Below are positions 25,671 through 35,030 of a stretch of 64,000 nt of DNA, in pieces. Where the stretch lies: positions 29,355,560 to 29,419,559 of the forward strand of contig CM055823.1 in assembly GCA_029582265.1 (NCBI GenBank), read 5' to 3'. The notes under the pieces are model-generated. The model did no database searches. It had not been told where the DNA came from and saw nothing but the letters and a program-made list of their open reading frames with translations. Within the stretch, counting starts at the first letter, position 1, and each line of letters begins with the position of its first letter. Both the position numbers and the translations under genes were made by a program. This stretch comes from Zoroaster sp. YZ-2022. Taxonomy: Eukaryota > Echinodermata > Asteroidea > Forcipulatida > Zoroasteridae.

Positions 25671-26164
25671 TTAACCCTCCTATTATCAGTGTAGTTCTTC
25701 ACAAAGTGGACCCATACTTCAAAATGTCTCAACTGGGACATATTGTGGTACGCACTTTCTTATCTAATGATTAATGGCATAGCCCAAGGCTCTTCAGAGA
25801 TGAGGTAAACTGAAGCAGCCACCTGCTTTGTTTCATTGCAAGGCTAACTTGAAATAAACCAGTGCAGTAAATTGCGATATACCACGTGCTGTGTGAGGAT
25901 CAGAACAGTTTGGTTTTTGTCCCACACCCAGGGGCATTTGGGGTATCCATGAGTAGTATGTTAGATGGGGTTCTAAGACAACTACTAAAAATGATTTTTA
26001 AAAATCATTTTTAGTAGTTGTCCTAGAACCCATCTACATACTACTCCATGTACCATTCTTGTGTACAGTATGCAATATTTTGAGGCATGCATGCACAAAA
26101 AGCATTGTGTACTCAGCAGTTTTTTGTTGCAGCATTTTGGAGACTGCATGTATAGAAGGGTTAA
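25671..26164. mobile_element. TTAA-flanked MITE with central palindrome
   Basis: TTAA at both ends, inverted termini CCCTCCTATTA and TATAGAAGGG. Holds the near-perfect palindrome at 25951-26046. No coding content. Confidence 0.65.
25951..26046. repeat. Near-perfect 48-bp-arm palindrome
   Basis: Left arm GAGTAGTATGTTAGATGGGG onward pairs with the right arm ending ATCTACATACTACTCC around a TTTTT|AAAAA centre at 25999/26000. There are only a few mismatches and no loop. Confidence 0.92.
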
Positions 26165-26394
26165 TGTGTGTGTAAGGTACTTACTTTTACAGGGCAACTT
26201 CTTTTTGGTGACGACCCTGCGTTCCATGTTGATAAAGATACTTATATCATACGCATTGACTCACTGGGGAAAAATAATATAAATCACAAACCTGAATTAG
26301 CCCTCCTACACATAGAGGCCACTGTAAACCACAAAATGTCCAATGTGTTGTACACACATTGTTTGTGCATATAAGCCACACTGCCCCTTTGAAG

Positions 26395-27135
26395 TAATCT
26401 CCATTGTACATACAAAGACACATGTATTGACCTTTTATTGTTAGCAGGTTAAACCAAACTCCCAATAATAATTCACCATCAGCCATTGAGAACAATAAAC
26501 CATACAAAGCCCCCATTGGGATTTTCAGTAGTTATTTGGTAAACACAGACTCTCCATAGTAACCTACCACCAGCTACTGAGTCTGGAACAAAGTATTATG
26601 CCCTGCAATATGTCAATCACAAAGCACTAAAACCAACAGACATATGAAGCATTATGTTACTATGCAGTATAGCTATGAGGGGCCACTGCCTACCATAGCA
26701 ATGGCTTGTAATTGGCCTGCATGGCTTGCTTAAAAGATTTCAGTGATTGCAGGAGGTTGTACAGACCAACCTCTCCCAATCAGTGAAATTTTCAAGCAAG
26801 CCATTCACGCCACTACAAGCCATTGCTATGGTGAGCGATGGCTCGTCATAGCTATATTGCATAGTAACATAATGCCTCATATGTCCGTTGGTTTAAGTGG
26901 TTTGTGATTGACATATTGCAGGCATATTACTGTTCCAGACTCAGTAACTGGTTGGTAGTACTATGGAAAAGTCTGTGTTTAAAAAATAACTGCGAAAATC
27001 CCAATTAATGAATGATGGAGGCTTGGTATGGTTTATTGGTCTCAATGGCTGATGGTGATTTATTATTGGGAGTTTGGTTACCGTATAACCTGCCAAAAAA
27101 TCAGGTCAACTGTGGTATACATGTGTCTTTGGCAG
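26395..27135. mobile_element. Foldback element, arms about 330 bp
   Basis: The left arm (about 26395-26750) and right arm (about 26785-27135) are imperfect reverse complements. Examples are CAAACTCCCAATAATA with TATTATTGGGAGTTTGG, and CCATAGCAATGGCTTGTA with its complement. The spacer itself folds (GAGGTTG...CAACCTC). Non-coding. Confidence 0.8.
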
Positions 27136-27148
27136 GCATGTATGGTGT

Positions 27149-27250
27149 TGGCTCTGAAAAGAGCCGTTGGTGATCGTCGCTTTGAACGGTGTACTCTGCT
27201 CAAAATGTCTAGACCACCAAGGGCTCTTTCAAAGCCAACACTCCTCCAAA
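27149..27250. repeat. Inverted pair of histone-like stem-loops
   Basis: GGCTCTGAAAAGAGCC (minus-strand reading GGCTCTTTTCAGAGCC, the canonical histone stem-loop) faces a degenerate GGCTCTTTCAAAGCC about 60 bp away on the plus strand. Each is flanked by CACCAA-type sequence. No histone coding sequence adjoins either. Confidence 0.55.
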
Positions 27251-27394
27251 GAGATTACTAGTTACACATGGTTGTACCAGCAAGTTTACTACTATAGTTA
27301 TACTAGTAAAAGTAGTATGGTTTTACTATCATCCACCGGAAATTCATCCACACCATGGCCTTCAACCATCACTTACTAATACTATATAAATAGA

Positions 27395-28775
27395 ATTCGA
27401 GTCAACTTTCGTGCCCCAACCAACTCGTGCCCAACCAACTCGTACTCCAACCAAGCCCGTACCCCAACCAACTCGTACTTCAACCAACTCGTACCCCAAC
27501 CAACTCATTGCCCCAACCAACTCGAGTTGGTTGTAGATACAGTTGTCGAGCTGAGTTGGTTAATCTGGATTGGTTGAAATCTGAGAAACAGGTCATTTGT
27601 ACCTTAGCAAACTCGTACCTTCGCAAACTCGTACCTTGATTAATTCCAAGTCGTACCACGGTTTTTTGAAACTGTTACATGGTTTGGGTTTCGAATGAAT
27701 AAAATATTAGAAAGTGCCGGGTTTTTGCGTGAAACTGTTAGAAAGTGTCGGGTTTTTGAGTTCTGGTGCGGGGTTTGGGTGGCGTGTCCAGCAGTCCGTC
27801 ATCAATTAATGCTTTGTTAATAATACTGCAGTACTGATTATTTGTCAGACAACAGCCTTGATGTCCCTTAATTAGTTTCCTGTCAAACCCCGGTTCTTTG
27901 TTGTCAATGACTTCCACCGCTCTTTGATGTCGCCGTCACCATGCTTCACGACCACACGGCACCTCCTTTGATGCCGCCCGGTCGATTTAATTAATGGTGC
28001 TTATAATGCTCGGGATAAGCGTCCCTGCGAAACAATTTGATTGGATACATTTTGGCGGATCATTGCGCCTTGCGGACCAGTGTGAACAAACAAACAAAAC
28101 CATCGGCCCTTTTCAGGGCCACCACATCATCAAGAAAGAGATTTATAACAATGCAGTGTCAGTACTTAACGATGCTATTAATAACTTGTATTAATCGTTT
28201 AATGCTTCTTTTTTTTTCCTCAAAGTCCAACCTTGTTTCATAATGTAGTGATATGGAATTATCAGTCAATTAAATAATGTAATTGAACTGATTGCCTTAT
28301 AGAATTCCCGCAGTAGATTTGAGCATGGGTGTGGAAAGGTTTATTGTTTGGCAATCAAAATTACCTACTTTCTTTTTATGAAGTTGGAAACAGTCAGGAT
28401 GCCGGCAAGCGTCGCGTACCCAAATTCCGTTGATGATAAAATCGATTTTTGTAAAGGGATGCGTGTATGTTTTTCTTGTAGCGTAAAAAAAAAAGAAATG
28501 GACCAATCACAGAAAGGAATAGTGATATTTTGGTTATGCATACATCTTTATTGGGCAGTGCGAGTTTGCAAAGGTACGAGTTTGCAAAGGTGCGAGATGT
28601 CTTAACCGGCCAGTGCGAGTTTGTGAAGGTACGAGTTTGCGAAGGTACGAGTTTGCGAAGATGCGAGTTTGCGAAGGAGTGCGAAATGACTCGAAGCGGC
28701 ACGATGCAGGTTGACCAAAATGAGCACGAGTTGGTTGGAGTCTGAGTTGGTTAGATGCGAGTTGACCTGTTTCCA
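27395..28775. mobile_element. Element with CAACTCGTAC subrepeat termini
   Basis: The left end carries about ten 12-bp CCAACTCGTACC-type units (27405-27535) then GCAAACTCGTACCTT units. The right end carries the complement (GTACGAGTTTGCGAAG units, then GAGTTGGTTGG, 28555-28770). I read these as long terminal inverted repeats built from subrepeats. The interior holds an orphan histone 3' end but no recognised transposase. Part of it is mirrored at 13030-14114. Confidence 0.6.
28105..28140 (+). promoter_or_regulatory. Histone mRNA 3' processing signal without a histone gene
   Basis: Stem-loop GGCCCTTTTCAGGGCC at 28105-28120, ACCACATCAT, then CAAGAAAGAG at 28131-28140. Replication-dependent histone pre-mRNAs are cleaved between the stem-loop (SLBP site) and a downstream purine element paired by U7 snRNA; CAAGAAAGA is the sea urchin form of that element. 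Stem, loop and spacing all fit. The 120 bases upstream do not encode a recognisable histone C-terminus. Confidence 0.8.
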
Positions 28776-29119
28776 TATAAATAGGACCTAGTTTGGTGTT
28801 AAAATGACAGCTCTATACTGTGTTTGGTATAAATAATGTATTGTTCAATAAACTTAAAATATAATGATTATAAAAGAGTTATAATAAGTCAGCTATGTGG
28901 CATTTCATAATATTAAACCCAAGAGGCTGTGATTGCTAATGTCATTATATTAAATGATTACACTACAGGCAGCCTACGACAAACGTTGCATTGAACTTAG
29001 CCTAAATAACAAATGCATCTGAGACTGAGAGCATACTTTTAAAATTTCCAGTAATTTTCTATAGACACATTTTAGTACTTAAATCGTTAGTAATAGTTAG
29101 TACACTTGACTTGGCTTAC

Positions 29120-29530
29120 CTGTATCTTGTGAGCGGCTGAAAAAGACCGTCTTCTCTCTAGCAATAGCAGGCACGCACTGGTGGAAAGGACGCTATCTTT
29201 GAGTATACCAAAAAAGGCATCTCGTATTAAAACATGCTGATATGATGACAACAATAGCAAAACGTCTCCACATGTCAAAGTATTGTAACTAGAGAGGGCG
29301 CTGGTACATTTCAGGCGATTCCGTAAAGTCCCGGACGAATGTGTTACGTCACACTCCGTCGGTTTTCTCATAAGACCGAGGACGGCTTTCAAAACGTGAG
29401 ATATTTCACTGGCCGTCATAAATATGCTCAGAGTTGCCAATTTTCACGTTAGTTCAAATCGAGGACGTCCTCGTTTTGCATCGCGTGCTCGGTTGGCAGT
29501 ATGAATTTACATGGAAGACCTCACTTGACG
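29120..29530 (-). other. Possible 5' (non-coding) exon with splice donor
   Basis: CpG-richer minus-strand block, ending at a CAG|GTAAGC donor at 29120, with a CCGTCCTCGGTCTTATGAGA region upstream. No coding frame is convincing. It could be a first exon of an unseen minus-strand transcript or a piece of a repeat. A CA array lies next to it at 29541-29567. Confidence 0.25.
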
Positions 29531-30599
29531 TGATTAACACGTACACACACACACACACACACACACCCTCACGCACGGTATTCCTTTGTTCGTTCTATTA
29601 TCCCTTTTCCTTATAATTCTCCTGTGGGGTACAAGATTTTCTATAGTTACCTTGTGGGTCCAATTGTTCTATTGTGTTTGGACCCCAGAATGTGCGTTCA
29701 CACACACACACACATTTACAATAATTGTACCACACATTTATTGGGTTACCTTGGGGCTTGTGTTTTAGATGCTTTCTAGGCTGTTGTCTTTTTAGTGTTG
29801 AACTGATTCTCACTGATGCCAGCCATTGCATCTAATTCCAATTACTCAGCATACTGGCGACTAAAATACAAAATATAAAGAAATGTTCAAATGATTCTGT
29901 GAAAAATATAATTTCTGAATGGGAAAGGCCAACATGTATTACTCCAGTAAGAGAATGCCCTCTATAATTGCAAAAACAACCTTCATCACCCCACCCATTT
30001 CCATCCTGAAATTTGGTGTACACATGTTGTCCACCAACACACCTGCATGTTTATTTTCAATTAACTCATCCCTCTGCAGCTTTTTCTTCATTTATTAGTT
30101 TTCTTTTTTTATGCAGGCTCTTCATCTTTTTTTATGTTATAAGACCTGACCTTTCTTTAAAGCATAGAGGGACAGACTTTTTTATGCTTAATAATAACAA
30201 AACAACAAATGTAACCTAGCTCAGAATAAACAGGTGCCCCTATGACAATTTTGTGGCTACAACTAGCAGACTAATCAAGTAAAAGCATCTCTTTAGGTTG
30301 AGTTAGGGATATATTTCGCTGACACGAAGAACATGCAGAATTGCAGAAGAGACAACAACACACGAACATGTATATATTTACATGGATTTCATACATGTAC
30401 TGTACATGTATGTAGGCGAGTTCATTACACAATGAAGTATTTTCCAACTATGCTCTTTTGACTTTGACTACATATGGCACAGTTTTTTAACTTTTTTTCT
30501 GGACAATATAGCATCTATCCATGCTCAGTCATTATCCTTAGTTAAAATGTAAACTTAAAAATCATGTAGGTACACTGCAAAAACAGGGAAAGAGTAGAC
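29531..30599. other. Non-coding stretch
   Basis: Two CA arrays (29541-29567, 29698-29714) flank a segment containing ACAAGATTTTCTATAGTTACC-like inverted motifs. The rest is AT-rich with no recognised gene. Confidence 0.5.
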
Positions 30600-31095
30600 T
30601 CAATATAGTTTTTACGAAATAGATGCAGTACAACAGTTTCGTCCGTCACGAACCTCCATTGGATTGTGCATGAAATAATTATGTCTACGATAGGCCTACT
30701 TTACAAACGCACATTCTAGGCCAATAAACCTCTAAATAATGTCTACTTATCTCTTAATAATGCAATTATATTTTCCTCTTTCTCGGTAACCCATTTTATT
30801 TTCTTGTATTTTGCTTTGTAGTTCCTTAGTATTCCTTAGTATTTTTCATGTAAACGAGAATTAAATGGCCGCCGCTGAAAATGTTTTGCTTGTGATAAAA
30901 ACGTCACGTGATCACTGATACGCAATGTGATTGGAGATTGCCTCAAAGTAGAAAGCCAGTCTACCGTACTCATTGCCACTGGATTGCATGAAATGCCACA
31001 TAGGGCAATCTCGAGCAATCTCATTGCCAGCAACTTTTATTGCCTGAAAATTGCCTGAAAATTGCCCGAAAATTGCCCCGTGTGACAAGGCCTTT
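30600..31095 (-). mobile_element. PIF/Harbinger-like terminal region
   Basis: On the minus strand, GGCCTTGTCACACGGGGCAA, a terminus style typical of PIF/Harbinger elements, is followed by tandem CAGGCAATTTT motifs. About 230 bp later comes GCGGCCATTT and an ATG (MGYRERGK in this arm, MGYRERENIIALLRDK in the other). No complete transposase or Myb-like ORF was found and the 3' end is undefined. Confidence 0.4.
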
Positions 31096-31204
31096 ACGTT
31101 GTAGGCCAATATTAAACTCCGTATATTGCTGTGTGTACATATTCTGTGCACGCGCGATATGGGCTATTCGTACATACAGGGAATAGTAATTCAGCATATT
31201 GTTT

Positions 31205-31640
31205 CACTTAACCTTCCGGTTTCGACCGGAAGGAAAGGTCAGATTGGGGTCACGTCTGAAAACGAAATGTGACATAGGTCAAGATCTTTAAGATGATAAA
31301 AATATTGTGAAAATATCTTCTATGGTTCATGAGATATGATTTTTTGAAATTTTGAAATGTTCAACTTCCGGTTTCGACCGGAAGGAGAGGTCAGATTGGG
31401 GTCACGTCTAAAAATTATTTGAACTTAATCACATTATTTATTCTTGAAAAAACAGTTCAAATGTGAAAAACAACTGTTTGGACAGGAAGTAAGGTCAGAT
31501 TGGGGTCACGTCTGTGTACAAAAAATCACATAATTCAAGATCTATATAACATGGTGCAAAGATTGTGAAAATATCTTTTGTGGTTCATGAGATATAATTT
31601 TTTTTAAATATTAACTTTGATTGAGTGTAATTCGATATCT
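31205..31640. repeat. Three tandem CCGGAAG-type units
   Basis: Three units of about 130-170 bp share CTTCCGGTTTCGACCGGAAG (itself a palindrome), GGTCAGATTGGGGTCACGTC and GGTTCATGAGATATGA. Related fragments are at 9890-10325, 17500-18210 and 19650-19720. Confidence 0.85.
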
Positions 31641-31763
31641 GATGACCTCACTATGACGTCACATCTTAAGGTATAACTACATGTTAAGGTCTAACTATGT
31701 GTGAAGTTTTAAGGTTCTGTGAACTCCGCAACTATGTTTTTGTCTCTGGATATGTTTCACTGA

Positions 31764-31843
31764 GAAGAAGAAGAAGAAGAAGAAGAAGAAGAAGAAGAAG
31801 AAGAAGAAGAAGAAGAAGAAGAAGAAGAAGAAGAAGAAGAAGA
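31764..31843. repeat. GAA microsatellite
   Basis: About 26 uninterrupted GAA units, followed by a pair of inverted GTTCGAGC/GCTCGAAC motifs (31850-31935). Confidence 0.97.
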
Positions 31844-32424
31844 ATATCAAGAGGTGTTCGAGCTGTGGCCCGAACACCTAAAAAAACAGTACAAAAACAA
31901 TAGGTGTTCGCGCTGCGCGCTCGAACACCTAATTAAACAATCCTCTTCCGTTCCGATCCCCCGGCCATCCCACCCCAACAAAAAGATTAACAATTCCTAT
32001 ATATCAATAAACGCTTGAGGGCGCAAGACATTCTTTGTGCACTGTCAGCAACCTCTTCTATATTATTTTGTAATTGTAATTTATTTACAATAAGTAACTC
32101 TTATGATAACATTTAAAGTTTAACCAAATAAAATCATTAAATACCTTTACCTTTTTAAATAATTTTTTAAATAATTTTTTTTTAATTAAAAATTTATTTT
32201 ATTTTACGCACTGAAAGCAATGTGTTGAACAAGGATATATTTAAAGACACGTCAAATGTGCAGACGACAGTTAAGTTAAGTTGTAACGTTACTGAATGAA
32301 CCTTCAAAAATGTTTGAAGTTTCTGATTTTCAGAGTGAGTATTTCAACTTGGTTTAGACAAAAATTGAAACATTAATGTGAACAGTGTCAGGCTGTATGT
32401 TCTGAGCTTCTGAAATTTTATTTG

Positions 32425-34775
32425 ACAATGTTTACAATTGCCCCACCAGTGTGGCACGGACCTGAATCCGGCTTAACGTTGACGTTAGGCCATGAGAATA
32501 GAATGAAAGTCGTAGATTTGCGTCCACCGCCCGCATGTCCCGAAAGCTACCGCCTAAATTTTTCATTATTTGCCAAAAAAAATCATTATTTGCACAAAAA
32601 AGGTATTTCCACCAAACAAATTTAGTTCCAAATCATCCACATCAGTAAAACGAAGTTTTTACCAAATTTCCACCAGTAATACAGTAGGCCTATGTGCGCT
32701 ATAATGAAAGTCATAGATTTGCGTCCGGGAAATTTCAAAACACATGAGGCTTTTTTCATTATTCATTATTCATTATTTCCATTGATCATTAATAACAGGG
32801 CAATCACAAGATGTTAATTCTTCTAATTTGATGTGTTGCCGTACGTATGGTTGCCTGTGTAAGTACGTGCATCATTATCCGTGCGGGCCGCACACACAGG
32901 CATAAGATACAAAGGCTCAACAGCGAACGTGTTGTGCATGTGAAGGCGGTACAGTTGCAGGTGCGGATCGGACGAAGTTTACCATGCAGTTTTAGTGCGA
33001 TGCGACCTTTTTTGTGAACGACATACGCGGGACTAAGACTGTAACTAGAGAACATGTGCTTATGATTAAAGCACACATACTGGTGGAAATTTGGTAAAAA
33101 CTTCGTTTTACTGATGTGGATGATTTGGAACTAAATTTGTTTGGTGGAAATACCTTTTTTGTGCAAATAATGATTTTTTTGGCAAATAATGAAAAATTTA
33201 GGCGGTAGCTTTCGGGACATGCGGGCGGTGGACGCAAATCTATGACTTTCATTCTCATGGCCTAATCATTAGCACATGTTCTCTTACAGTCTTAGTCCTG
33301 CGTACGTCGTTCACAAAAAAGGTCGCATCGCGCTAAAACTGTATGGTAAACTCCGTCCGATCCGCACCTGCAACTGTACCGCCTTCACATGCACAACACG
33401 TATCTTATGCCTGTGTGTGCGGCCCGCACGTATAATGATGCACGTACATACACAGGCGACCATACATACGGCGACACACACGTGCACAGGAATAGCCATA
33501 GGCCTAATCGATCATATCATAAATTTATTTAGCTGTTTACATGTACCTCTGTACCTACATACAATTAGTGATATGATCGACTAAACAACAACCGGAGATA
33601 TAAGACATGAATGGTATTGTATTCTTTTAATCTCGATTTTACTATCAATAATTAATAAAAGACATTACCAGTGAGGGGGGGTTGATTGGGTCGCTAGTCC
33701 CTATGTTCAATCTCCTCTCCCAATAAAGATGTGCAAAACAATAAAAAGAGTCTTAATGACCAAAATTCTCCTTGTTACTCCTCTTTTACCCTTCACCCTT
33801 CCCTCTCTCTCTCGCAGGTAGAAAGCATGTACATAAAGTGATTAAGAATACGTCAAATTAGAAGAAACATCTTGTGATTGCGCTGTTATTAATGATCAAT
33901 GGAAATAATGAATAATGAATAATGAAAAAAAGCCTCATGTGTATTCGAAATTTCCCGGACACAAATCTATGACTTTCATTCTCTTGGCCTTAGCTGCCTA
34001 GTTTTAGGTTATAGGTTAGCCACACGTTAGTCCCATAAGGCCTACCTCTATTCTAACGGCGGGATTTTCTTAATTTTCTAAATTCCTAGCGCTCAAATTG
34101 ACGATATTTACAACTATTTTGACAAACTATAAACGTTCCTTACATATTGAACTATCTCAGCGCCCCCAAAAATTGTGATTTTACTTAGTTACATTTAATT
34201 TATATTTCGTGAAATGTATTGTAGACCTAGGCCTGAAAAAATTACAAGACGATCGGCATTTTGCAGGTTTCAACGAGGACGGCCATCTTGAATATGGAAA
34301 AAACAACTTGCGCACTCAACAATTTTACGATGGCTGTTTTATGTGTGCACATACTTGCTGCATTTTAGTGCGCGAAGAATTCCGTTTCGGGATTGCACGT
34401 GGTAGCCTAAGTATGTGCACACATAAAACAGCTGTCGTAAAATTGTTGCGCACGCAAGTTGTTTTTTCCGTATTCAAGATCGTCCTCGTTGAAACCTGCA
34501 AAATGCCGATCGTCTTGTAATTTTTTCGGGCCTATAGGCCTATGTCACGAAATATAAATGTAGGTAAAATCACAATTTTTTGTGGGCGCCGAGATAGTTC
34601 AACATATAAGGAACGTATCTAGTTTGTCAAAATAGTTGCAAATATCGTCAATTTGAGCTCTAGGAATTTAGAAAATTAAGAAAATCCCGCCATTAGCGGC
34701 AATGGGACCAACGTGTGGCTAAAGATTCAGGTCCGTGCCACACTGGTGGGGCAAGGTTTACAAATGACTTCTAAC
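32425..34775. mobile_element. Composite inverted-repeat element upstream of GOLT1
   Basis: Outer inverted motif GCCCCACCAGTGTGGCACGG near 32442 and its complement near 34732-34755. Inside are three nested inverted pairs: 32490-32680 with 33080-33275, 32700-32830 with 33835-33990, and 34021-34360 with 34400-34730. No transposase frame is seen. This is probably a non-autonomous foldback or several nested ones. Confidence 0.65.
34019..34734. repeat. Long near-perfect palindrome about 0.7 kb
   Basis: Arms of about 340 bp meet near 34380. The ends read AGCCACACGTTAGTCCCAT and its near-complement ATGGGACCAACGTGTGGCT. The frame reading TTCGATGGC-type peptides here is a by-product. Confidence 0.85.
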
Positions 34776-35030
34776 GTTAATTTATGGCGCAGGCGCAGCA
34801 AAGGTAGTTTCCGGTCATGCATTGCAGCATGCTAGCCCTTAAGCCCCCTCCTTGTATTATGTTATATACTACGTCAGGGTCATCTTGATTACCTTGGCAA
34901 GTATATAAACATTTTGACTGATTTTGACCCTTGTAGTAGTTGGAGGGTTCATATATGCAAGTACAGTGTTATGTAACATCAATCTGATGTTAATCAAGAT
35001 TTGTAAATTCTTGTTTTGCTTTGGTTGCAG

